A stretch of DNA of 14,907 nt from Candidatus Iainarchaeum sp. (GTDB lineage Archaea; Iainarchaeota; Iainarchaeia; JAADDC01), in contig JAADDC010000073.1 of assembly GCA_013154145.1 (NCBI GenBank), forward strand, positions 1 through 14,907, in the 5' to 3' direction. The notes under the pieces were generated by a model. That model saw nothing but the letters and a program-made list of their open reading frames with translations. It was not told where the DNA came from and did no database searches. Below, one piece after another: positions 1 to 5,329 of the stretch; position 1 is the stretch's first letter; each line of letters starts with the position of its first letter. The translations under genes were made by a program, and so were the position numbers.

Positions 1-408
1 GATCCAAGAACCCTCGAGGCACTATTCAATTACGGCGTGAAGGTGGGGGTGGCTTTCCAGATACACGACGACGTGCTGGGCGTCTTCGGCGATCCGGAGA
101 AGACCGGCAAGCCCGTGGGCAACGACATCCGAGAAGGTAAGAAGACCGTGCTCCTCCTTGAGGCCTTCAGGAGGGCCAACGAGGAGCAGAGGAAAGTTCT
201 TCTCTCGGCCGTTGGAAGTGACGATCCAGAAAAAATAAAGGCCGCCAAGAAAGTGATCGTGGAGACGGGTGCCCTGGACTACGCCAACGAGCTGAAGAAT
301 AATTTAGTGAAAGAGGCCAAGGAGATCGTGGAAGAGCTTTCCCTCAAGAACGGCATGGACGCCTTCCTCAAGGAGTTCGCCGACTTCGTAATAACAAGAG
401 AAAAATAA
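1..408 (+). CDS. Geranylgeranyl/polyprenyl diphosphate synthase, C-terminal part (5' truncated)
   Basis: This is the C-terminal 135 residues of an all-trans isoprenyl diphosphate synthase, which condenses IPP with an allylic diphosphate; in archaea it makes the C20/C25 chains of ether lipids. The frame is open from base 1, so the gene begins outside the window. The visible part holds the second aspartate-rich region QIHDDVLGVFGD, which binds magnesium and diphosphate. It is followed by the family signature GKPVGNDIREGKKT, whose lysines contact IPP. The rest is the helical C-terminal tail, ending EFADFVITREK before TAA. The first Asp-rich motif and chain-length residues are missing, so product length cannot be judged. 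The gene converges on the minus-strand small membrane protein, with only 11 bp between stop codons. Family call is secure; GGPP versus longer product is inference. Confidence 0.93.
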   Translation, partial: DPRTLEALFNYGVKVGVAFQIHDDVLGVFGDPEKTGKPVGNDIREGKKTVLLLEAFRRANEEQRKVLLSAVGSDDPEKIKAAKKVIVETGALDYANELKNNLVKEAKEIVEELSLKNGMDAFLKEFADFVITREK

Positions 409-419
409 AGGGAAAGGGC

Positions 420-647
420 TTAGATGTCCTCTGGCACCGGGATATCCACGTTCACGTCAATTTCTGGCAGGTTTACCTCGGGCGGTGGCGGAGGAACCTC
501 GTTGTACTCGGGCAGTTCCTGGTACTCGCCCACCGCTTCTACACCGTTGAGATCGGGTGTAGATGGAGCGCTGGGCTTGCTGATCACGTAGAGCAGTGCC
601 GCAATGACCACGATGGCTAGCACTCCTATCCATATCCACTTCTCCAT
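420..647 (-). CDS. Small Pro-rich membrane-anchored protein
   Basis: I do not recognise a family for this 75-residue protein. It has a short N-terminus (MEKWIW), one strongly hydrophobic segment at about residues 5-24, then a Pro- and Glu-rich tail. The tail contains a PPPPP run and repeated acidic/valine pairs. The likely topology is a single anchor with an extended acidic tail outside. The ATG lies 4 bp beyond the stop of the upstream secreted-protein gene. Its Shine-Dalgarno sequence (GAGGTGAT) overlaps that TGA, so translation is very probably coupled and the two products may act together at the envelope. A second ORF on the same strand (457-639) is rejected because it lacks a plausible start and protein character. 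Confidence 0.7.
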   Translation of the reverse strand: MEKWIWIGVLAIVVIAALLYVISKPSAPSTPDLNGVEAVGEYQELPEYNEVPPPPPEVNLPEIDVNVDIPVPEDI

Positions 648-651
648 GACA

Positions 652-1515
652 TCACCTCAGGAGCTGGCGTATCTCGTTGTATATCTCGGTGATCCTGGTT
701 TTAAGTTCCTTTAGCTTGGCCAGCAGCTCGTCGAAGGTTATGGTACCCTGCAGGTACTGTTCCTTGAGACTGAGGATCTCCGCCTTGATGTTGTTGAGCT
801 CGTCAATGTAGGGCTGCAGGGTGTTGGCGTCGATGCCGCTCCTTTCTGCCCAGAGCAGCACCTTCTGAACCCAGACCTCCAGCTGGTTCACCGCACCCTC
901 CATGAGGACCAGGCCGGTGCCGGCGTAGGCCTCCTGGAAGTAGGTCTTGGCCTCCTCAATGAGGGGCTTTATCTCCTCCTGGTAAAGGGTTCTGAGCTCG
1001 TTGATGTCGTTGATCTCCATCACGACGCTGTTGAGCTCCGTGAGCCTCTCCACGATGTACTGGGCGTTCTCGTCCACCAGGTTCTCCTCGATGAGGGCGT
1101 TGAGGCGCTCAACGGTGGCCGTTATGAGGCTGGTAATGAACTCCTTGGTCTTCTGGAGGTAGACCTCGTCGTTGACCTCCCCGTTGAGGTACATCATCCT
1201 GTAGCGGTACCACTCCTGGTACTTCTGCTGGGCCATCTGGGCCGTCTTCTTCATGACGTTGTACATGTTCATGAACTTGTTCCTAACGACGTTGTAGTTG
1301 GCTGCGCCCATGCCCCTGGCACCCATGCCCTGGGAAACGGCGCTCATGACCCTGGCCCTCTTCTGGATGATGTTGGCGTCCACCACGGGCGTCATGGTTT
1401 TGGTGACCGTCGCTGCCGGGGCGGTGGTTGCCGGTCCGGGCTTGCCCATGGGTGCGGCGAAGGCCAGCACAGAGGCCAGCAACACCAGAGCCGCTATGAC
1501 TCCCATCAACCTCAT
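652..1515 (-). CDS. Secreted alpha-helical (coiled-coil) protein
   Basis: A 287-residue exported protein of unknown function. Residues 1-21 are a typical signal peptide (basic start, hydrophobic core, AFAA end). A low-complexity Ala/Pro/Thr linker (about 24-45) follows. The remainder looks almost entirely helical, with heptad-like Leu/Ile spacing and alternating Glu/Lys from residue 75 to the end. There is no membrane anchor apart from the signal. The ATG follows a GGGTGAT ribosome site. An A/T-rich TATA-like element (1545-1557) about 38 bp upstream of the ATG predicts a leader of roughly 12 nt. The gene lies between the membrane winged-helix gene and the small Pro-rich membrane gene, all in one direction. 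It could be a periplasm-like or S-layer-associated spacer, or a ligand for the neighbouring membrane protein; both are inference. Confidence 0.75.
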   Translation of the reverse strand: MRLMGVIAALVLLASVLAFAAPMGKPGPATTAPAATVTKTMTPVVDANIIQKRARVMSAVSQGMGARGMGAANYNVVRNKFMNMYNVMKKTAQMAQQKYQEWYRYRMMYLNGEVNDEVYLQKTKEFITSLITATVERLNALIEENLVDENAQYIVERLTELNSVVMEINDINELRTLYQEEIKPLIEEAKTYFQEAYAGTGLVLMEGAVNQLEVWVQKVLLWAERSGIDANTLQPYIDELNNIKAEILSLKEQYLQGTITFDELLAKLKELKTRITEIYNEIRQLLR

Positions 1516-1544
1516 GCTATCACCCGCTACTATCCCTCTGCAAG

Positions 1545-1557
1545 AGCTTTTATTTAT
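1545..1557 (-). promoter_or_regulatory. TATA-like element before the secreted helical protein
   Basis: On the minus strand this reads GATAAATAAAAGC. Its centre is about 38 bp upstream of the ATG at 1515, which puts a start site near 1527 and leaves a short leader carrying the GGGTGAT ribosome site. It overlaps the stop codon (1554-1556) of the upstream gene, so the secreted protein could be read both from an operon and from its own promoter. Confidence 0.4.
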
Positions 1558-2174
1558 CGCGCAACTCCCTGCAACTGCTCCGCCAGGTACACCCTCTTGC
1601 TCATCCCCCTCCTCACCCTCACCACGACACCCTCCTTTTCCAAGCGGGAAAGCAACCTGCTCACCTTGTACTCGGGCATCCCCAGGGCCCTGGCTATCTG
1701 CTTCTGGGTGCTCCCGGGGTTCTCGGAAAGGTAGTTGATGATCTCGCTGTACTCGTCCATGGTCTCCCGTCTTCTCCGTCTCCAGAAAAAGAAGAAGACA
1801 AAGGGCAGAAAGAGGAGGAGAAGCAGAGGAATTGGCGGATCTACGGCAACGATGAGCTTTCCATCAACCTCCTTTAGCTCGTAGGGCCGGAAATGGCTAA
1901 TTACCTCCACCTTCGTGGAAGGGATGGAAACGGCCGCAAAGAGGCCGGCCACCCGGAGTTTAAAAGAGAAGGGCTCCTCCGAGCAGAAAAGGTCCCCCTC
2001 CACGGGGAGGAGCTTTTCCCCGCCGGCCAGAAATTCCTTCACGTCGCCGTAGAGGACAGCCACGCAGCCGCCGTTCACATCCCCGTAGACGCTCAGCTCC
2101 GTGGGAGAGCTCAGGACCGTGACGGCGGCCGTCACCACCGGCAGCAAGGCAAACAATATCAGCCATCTAAGCAC
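1554..2174 (-). CDS. Membrane-anchored winged-helix protein with extracellular domain
   Basis: A 206-residue protein with clear architecture. Residues 1-17 are a signal peptide or first membrane segment. Residues 18-112 form a probable beta-rich outer domain with two cysteines (37 and 64) that could form a disulfide. A second membrane segment lies at about 114-131, followed by RRRRR as a cytoplasmic stop. Residues 137-197 form a winged helix-turn-helix (STQKQIARALGMPEYKVSRLLSRLEKEGVV, in part) of the MarR/ArsR-like fold. Similar membrane wHTH proteins are common in euryarchaea and are presumed one-component sensors; the signal and DNA target are unknown. The start is GTG, chosen because a GGAGGTG ribosome site sits 5 nt upstream. 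The gene overlaps the THEP1 gene end by 16 bp, indicating an operon. It may regulate the secreted proteins downstream. Confidence 0.8.
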   Translation of the reverse strand: MLRWLILFALLPVVTAAVTVLSSPTELSVYGDVNGGCVAVLYGDVKEFLAGGEKLLPVEGDLFCSEEPFSFKLRVAGLFAAVSIPSTKVEVISHFRPYELKEVDGKLIVAVDPPIPLLLLLFLPFVFFFFWRRRRRETMDEYSEIINYLSENPGSTQKQIARALGMPEYKVSRLLSRLEKEGVVVRVRRGMSKRVYLAEQLQGVAR

Positions 2175-2641
2175 GAGAGCACCTCCCTGAACACCTCATC
2201 CCTATTATCCCGGCTAAGGAAGACGACCTCCGCGCCGAGGAGCTCCTTCCACTTCTTCCAGAGACTGCGGTGAACGGTCACCACGAAGCCCTCGGCCCTC
2301 CTCAATGCCTTCAAGGCCTCTTCCTCGAAGCGCGGGTGCTTGAGCTCCATGGGGCCTATCTCGTCGATGGCCACGAAGCCCTCCAACTCCCTTAACCACT
2401 CCACCACCCGCTCCAGGTTTTCGAGGATGACGCCGTAGCTGCCCACCCGGGGACCGGGGTATCCCCTTCTGGCAATGGGGAGCCGCTCGCCGCTCTCTAT
2501 GCGAACGGCGTCGAAGCCAACGCGCATTCTCCCTTCCCTAACTTCCTCCGTGTAGAAGCCGCTGCAGGTCCTCCGCTTGCATATCTCCTTTACAAGAGTG
2601 GTTTTTCCCGATGCCGGAGGACCCGTAATGATGAGCTTCAC
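2159..2641 (-). CDS. THEP1-family nucleoside-triphosphatase / nucleotide kinase-like P-loop protein
   Basis: A 160-residue P-loop protein of the THEP1 family (COG1618), monomeric NTPases that hydrolyse ATP/GTP and related nucleotides and resemble nucleotide kinases. Walker A is GPPASGKTT (residues 7-15). The family signature CSGFYTEEVREG is at 26-37, and Walker B with its Glu is FVAIDEIGPMEL (89-100). The length is close to the usual ~170-180. The start is GTG at 2641. A minus-strand TTAAAT at about 2665-2670, centred 27 bp upstream, supports a leaderless transcript from this codon. It is the first gene of a minus-strand run that continues into the membrane winged-helix gene with a 16-bp overlap. 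The physiological substrate is unknown; a tRNA or nucleotide-repair role has been suggested for relatives but is not visible here. Confidence 0.9.
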   Translation of the reverse strand: MKLIITGPPASGKTTLVKEICKRRTCSGFYTEEVREGRMRVGFDAVRIESGERLPIARRGYPGPRVGSYGVILENLERVVEWLRELEGFVAIDEIGPMELKHPRFEEEALKALRRAEGFVVTVHRSLWKKWKELLGAEVVFLSRDNRDEVFREVLSCLDG

Positions 2642-2680
2642 GGTCTTAATTATTGGCGTTCATCATTTAACGTGGACCTG
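2642..2680. promoter_or_regulatory. Compact divergent promoter, THEP1 gene / small membrane protein
   Basis: Two TATA-like elements face opposite ways in about 40 bp. TTAATTATT (2646-2654) is centred about 27 bp before a start site near 2676, for the rightward gene. ATTTAA (2665-2670, minus TTAAAT) is centred about 27 bp upstream of the leftward GTG at 2641. Each element lies almost on the other gene's start, so both polymerases could hardly load at once. Inferred from spacing only. Confidence 0.45.
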
Positions 2681-3124
2681 ATGAAGAAGCGTCTCTACAC
2701 GCTCTTCCTGGTGGTGTACCTGGGTGGACTGCTGGCCGCCCTGGGATATCCGCCAGAGCTGGCAGACCCCGAGGACGCCATCGTCTACGGGGGCATAGCG
2801 CTGCTCTCCTACCTCAAGAACACCATCTTCGGGAGGATACCGGAGACGGGCTCGGCCATCGACGTGATGTTACACCTCCTGGGCTTCATAGACCTCCTCC
2901 TCTTTTTCCTCTTCATAGGAACCGCTCTTTATGCAGCGGAAAAGCTCTCCAAGGCCTTAAACCTGCCCTTCCACCTGGGCTTGCTTGGAGTTGGCCTGCT
3001 CCTCTTCACGCTGTTCCTGGCGGGCACCATGCTCCTCATCCCCGAACTCATCCCCCTCTCCCTCTTCCTGGCCGCCATCCCCTTCATTATCTTCGAGTAC
3101 TTCGTTTGTGCAGAATGTAAGTAA
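2681..3124 (+). CDS. Small multi-pass membrane protein
   Basis: An unrecognised membrane protein of 147 residues from the ATG at 2681. An in-frame GTG at 2672 would add three residues, but it lies upstream of the start site predicted from the TATA-like TTAATTATT, so the ATG is preferred. About four hydrophobic segments can be seen: one near the N-terminus (LFLVVYLGGLLAALGY), one mid-protein (LHLLGFIDLLLFFLFIGTALYAA), and a long hydrophobic C-terminal half best read as two spans. A short loop with Glu/Asp and YLKNTIFGRIP joins the first two. It ends CAECK, a CxxC that could bind metal or form a disulfide. The gene diverges from the THEP1 gene, and the structured segment at 3126 begins one base after its TAA. 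No function can be assigned. Confidence 0.7.
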   Translation: MKKRLYTLFLVVYLGGLLAALGYPPELADPEDAIVYGGIALLSYLKNTIFGRIPETGSAIDVMLHLLGFIDLLLFFLFIGTALYAAEKLSKALNLPFHLGLLGVGLLLFTLFLAGTMLLIPELIPLSLFLAAIPFIIFEYFVCAECK

Positions 3125-3125
3125 A

Positions 3126-3287
3126 GCGACCGGTGCTCCGTCGACGCGCGAGCGGGTCCAGTCTTTCGACTGGACGCACTGAGGAGTGTGGTGCAGCCGG
3201 TCTTCGATCGGCCTCGGCCCGCGGTCAACCGGCGGGCCGGTTGCTGGGGTGACAGGGGCGAAGCCCCGTTAACGGAGCATCGGTTGC
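3126..3287 (+). ncRNA. Candidate structured RNA, ~162 nt, closed by a 16-bp terminal helix
   Basis: The ends pair as a 16-bp helix: 3126-3141 with 3272-3287, two of the pairs being G-T. Inside are an 8-bp hairpin (3155-3162/3167-3174, loop TTTC), a 5-bp GCACT/AGTGT hairpin (about 3176-3189), a 6-bp GCCGGT/ATCGGC hairpin near 3200-3216, a 7-bp GGCCCGC/GCGGGCC hairpin near 3220-3239, and GGGGC/GCCCC near 3255-3267. The G-T pairs in the terminal helix and two hairpins become A-C mismatches on the minus strand, which favours a plus-strand RNA. A competing 10-bp hairpin (3270-3279/3285-3294) would break the terminal helix. I looked for RNase P, SRP, 5S and box C/D landmarks and found none. No good promoter of its own is seen; it may be cut from read-through of the upstream gene. 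It could also be only a convergent-transcription terminator region. Confidence 0.45.
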
Positions 3288-3295
3288 TTCGTTAG

Positions 3296-3370
3296 CGGCC
3301 CCGGGGGGATTCGAACCCCCGACCTTCGGCGCCGAAAGCCGACGCGCTGTCCAGGCTGCGCCACGGGGCC
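3296..3370 (-). tRNA. tRNA-Arg (anticodon TCG)
   Basis: This folds as a canonical 75-nt tRNA on the minus strand. The acceptor stem is GGCCCCG/CGGGGCC (7 bp) with discriminator G and no encoded CCA. The D-stem is GCGC/GCGC around AGCCTGGACA, with the conserved GG. The anticodon stem TCGGC/GCCGA encloses loop TTTCGGC, so positions 34-36 are TCG, reading CGA and related Arg codons. G37 is as expected for this isoacceptor. The T-stem GGGGG/CCCCC has loop TTCGAAT. There is no intron. Its 5' end touches the stop codon of the uridine kinase-like gene, and no separate promoter is visible, so it is probably cut from that mRNA by RNase P. Confidence 0.96.
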
Positions 3371-4513
3371 TCAGAACAAATCCTCCCTGGCGTAGTAGGA
3401 CTGGAGGCGGATAAATCCTCTAAACCTTTTCACGAAGTTCTCGATGGTCTTCTCAGAGGAGCTCTCAATTTCCACCATCCCCTTCTCCGGGTACCACTTG
3501 AAGAGCGTGTCGCCCTTACTGAGGAAGTGTATCTCCCTGTAGATGACCCGGGGCCTATAACCCATGATCTGGGCCACCTTCACGAAGGCCGTGTAGATCT
3601 GGGAGGGCAGCTCCACCTTCAAAGATTTCATGAAGGGCAGGTCGTCGGGATAAAGAGCAATGTAGGAGATCTCGAAGCGAGAGGGGAGCACTCCGTCGAA
3701 GAAGAGCCGCCCCCGCATGCGCTCATCACCCTCACCAACGATGAGGTCCTCCACGCGCTCCGCGGGACTTTCAAAGAGAGACCTGGCCGTGCTGGGCATC
3801 TTCTCCTCGAACACGGACTCAGGGACCTTCATCTGGTAGGAGGGGGTTCCCCTGTCCTCTATGATGCTGTAGGTGCTCCTCAGGACGATGTCGGCAAAGT
3901 GTCTCTGGGACTCGCCGTAGATGTTCCACATGGACATGGCCGTGAGGGTGAGGTTCACCACCCGCTCCATTTCTTTCCCGTGCCTTTCGACGTCCCTGAG
4001 TATGCGGCGGGCAAAGAGCTCGAGGCGGCTCCTCGTCTCCACGAAGACGTTGAGGCTGGAGCGGTGCATGAGGAGCCCGATGGAGTAAAGGCCCTCCACG
4101 ACGATGACGGGGTTCTCGTCGGGCACCAAAGGACCCATTTTACCCTTCCTGCTGGCACTCTTGAAGTCGTAAAGGGGAATGTAGACCTCCTGACCCTCCA
4201 CGAGGGCGTCGAGAACGGATTCCAGGAGCGGGACGTCCAGCTCAACGGGATGATCGAAGTTCGTGCCCAGCAGCTCCGACTGCTCCTTGCTTTCCTCCCT
4301 GTAAAACATGTCCATGGGGATGGCGTAGGGCTTTCCCTCCAGGCGTACGAGGGGGAGACCGCGGCGATCCAGCTCGTTGACGAGGCGCCGGGCTTCGGTG
4401 CTCTTGCCGCTGCTCGACGCCCCCGCCAGGAGAACGATGTAGGGCTCCTCGGGGTCCTTGACCTTTTCTATGAAGCCGGCCAGCTGGCCGGCCGATTCCA
4501 TCAGGTGACTCAC
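3371..4513 (-). CDS. Uridine kinase/phosphoribulokinase-family kinase with C-terminal CYTH-like extension
   Basis: A 380-residue protein. Residues 25-205 match the uridine kinase family: Walker A GASSSGKST (31-39), MDMFYREE around Asp68, the NFDHP motif (85-89) that precedes the nucleoside site, VPLLESVLDAL, PLYDF (113-117), VVVEGLY (137-143) and the lid RRILRDVERHG. This predicts phosphoryl transfer from ATP/GTP to uridine, cytidine or a related alcohol. Residues ~210-380 are extra compared with ~210-residue Udk. They contain YREIHFLSKGDTLFKWY and GMVEIESSSEKTIENFV, resembling a CYTH/triphosphate-tunnel fold, though I am unsure of that. The start is GTG at 4513, because a TTTTATGTATT element centred 25 bp upstream suits a leaderless start; the ATG at 4501 is the alternative. 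It diverges from the GTPase gene, and its stop codon touches tRNA-Arg. Confidence 0.83.
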   Translation of the reverse strand: MSHLMESAGQLAGFIEKVKDPEEPYIVLLAGASSSGKSTEARRLVNELDRRGLPLVRLEGKPYAIPMDMFYREESKEQSELLGTNFDHPVELDVPLLESVLDALVEGQEVYIPLYDFKSASRKGKMGPLVPDENPVIVVEGLYSIGLLMHRSSLNVFVETRSRLELFARRILRDVERHGKEMERVVNLTLTAMSMWNIYGESQRHFADIVLRSTYSIIEDRGTPSYQMKVPESVFEEKMPSTARSLFESPAERVEDLIVGEGDERMRGRLFFDGVLPSRFEISYIALYPDDLPFMKSLKVELPSQIYTAFVKVAQIMGYRPRVIYREIHFLSKGDTLFKWYPEKGMVEIESSSEKTIENFVKRFRGFIRLQSYYAREDLF

Positions 4514-4544
4514 GTTATATTAGTTGCTCCACAATACATAAAAC
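4514..4544. promoter_or_regulatory. Overlapping divergent promoters, kinase / GTPase
   Basis: Only 31 bp separate two divergent GTG starts. The rightward TATA (TTATATTA, about 4515-4522) is centred about 26 bp before 4545. The leftward TATA (plus strand AATACATAAAA, 4533-4543) is centred about 25 bp before 4513. Both spacings fit leaderless archaeal transcripts. Each TATA box sits within about 10 bp of the opposite start, so initiation in one direction should hinder the other. Confidence 0.6.
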
Positions 4545-5276
4545 GTGAACAAGCGGCTGCTGAGGGTGCTGTCAAGCTCCGACATCATCCTGGAGGTTCT
4601 AGACGCCCGCTTCCCCGATCTTACGCGAATCCCTGCCATAGAGAGGTACGCGAAGAAGAAGGGGAAGGGCCTAATCTTCGTTCTCAACAAGGTGGACCTG
4701 GTTCCCAAGGAATACGCAGAGAACTGGAAGAAACTTCTCCAGAAGGAGGCTCCTACGGTCTTCGTTTCCACAAAGAAGCGCTGGGGAACCCGCATACTGC
4801 GAAAAACCATTAGGGGGCTCACGGAGAAGCGGCCCCTCTACGTGGGCATCGTGGGTTATCCCAATGTGGGGAAATCCTCCCTCGTGAACGTTCTCGTGGG
4901 GAGGCACGCCGCCGGCGTTTCCCCAAAGCCCGGCTTCACCCGGGGAGAACAGCTACTGAAGCTCTCCAAGGGGGTTTACCTGGTGGACACGCCGGGCGTG
5001 GTGGACAGCAAGGACGAGACCCTGCTGCTGCTCGTGGGCGGTAAAGATCCCTCCCGGGCAAAACATCCGGAGCTGGCGGCCCACGTGCTACTTACGAACC
5101 TGCACGCCATGGGAGAACTTCCCTTCAAGGATCTGGAGGAGTATGCACAGCACAAGGGTTTTCTGATGAAGGGCGGAGAGCCGGACACCCGCAGGGCCGC
5201 CATAGACCTCATCCGCCGCTTCCAGAGGGGAGAAATAGGGAAGTCCTACGAGTGGATGAAGGAGCTGAAGGTGTGA
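4545..5276 (+). CDS. Circularly permuted GTPase (YawG/YlqF/HSR1-related)
   Basis: A 243-residue GTPase whose motifs occur in permuted order: G4 NKVD (48-51), a G5-like VST segment (74-76), G1 GYPNVGKSS (104-112), G2 around Thr132 in GFTRG, then G3 DTPG (148-151). This G4-G5-G1-G2-G3 order defines the YlqF/YawG/YjeQ superfamily. Bacterial and eukaryotic members (RbgA, Nog2, Lsg1) help assemble the large ribosomal subunit, so a ribosome-biogenesis role is likely here but is inferred. The C-terminal ~80 residues form the usual helical extension (FKDLEEYAQHKGFLMKGGEPD is a close match in character to archaeal homologues). The GTG start is supported by a TATA element 26 bp upstream. The stop TGA lies inside the first TGTGAAGT repeat of the next gene's leader. 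Confidence 0.92.
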   Translation: MNKRLLRVLSSSDIILEVLDARFPDLTRIPAIERYAKKKGKGLIFVLNKVDLVPKEYAENWKKLLQKEAPTVFVSTKKRWGTRILRKTIRGLTEKRPLYVGIVGYPNVGKSSLVNVLVGRHAAGVSPKPGFTRGEQLLKLSKGVYLVDTPGVVDSKDETLLLLVGGKDPSRAKHPELAAHVLLTNLHAMGELPFKDLEEYAQHKGFLMKGGEPDTRRAAIDLIRRFQRGEIGKSYEWMKELKV

Positions 5277-5321
5277 AGTTTGTGAAGTAAACTGCACACT
5301 TTTACACATTTTTGTGAAGTT
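5272..5321 (+). promoter_or_regulatory. Repeat-containing leader/promoter of the AAA ATPase gene
   Basis: An AT-rich stretch carries three copies of TGTGAAGT: 5272-5280, 5281-5289 and 5313-5321. The first two are directly adjacent and the third lies 32 bp on, about three helical turns. Between them is ACTTTTACACA, a partial inverted relative and the best TATA-like candidate (TTTTACA, about 26 bp before the ATG at 5330). Repeats on both sides of the TATA position look like operator half-sites. No binding protein is identified. Confidence 0.45.
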
Positions 5322-5329
5322 TATTATGT

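Noticed and set aside
1..5. GATCC at the very first bases, suggestive of a cloning-site junction
   Set aside because: A single 4-6 base match at the window edge is not evidence of clone origin, and the reading frame is intact.
3179..3185. CTGAGGA, resembling the hammerhead ribozyme core CUGANGA
   Set aside because: No matching GAAA core segment with flanking stems I-III was found nearby; one 7-base match is expected by chance.
3126..3287. RNase P RNA, SRP RNA or 5S rRNA
   Set aside because: The conserved GAGGAAAGTCC and ACAGAA elements of RNase P, the SRP helix 8 loop sequence, and the 5S conserved core are absent on both strands, and the length is wrong for the first two.
3320..3350. Anticodon TTC (Glu) in the tRNA
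   Set aside because: The 5-bp anticodon stem fixes the loop as TTTCGGC, so the anticodon is TCG; reading TTC would break the stem register.
3527..4813. Long plus-strand open frame (428 codons) over the kinase gene
   Set aside because: It is antisense to a gene with full uridine kinase motifs, is rich in His/Gly/Leu of the kind produced by reading a GC-rich gene backwards, and runs into the real GTPase gene in another frame.
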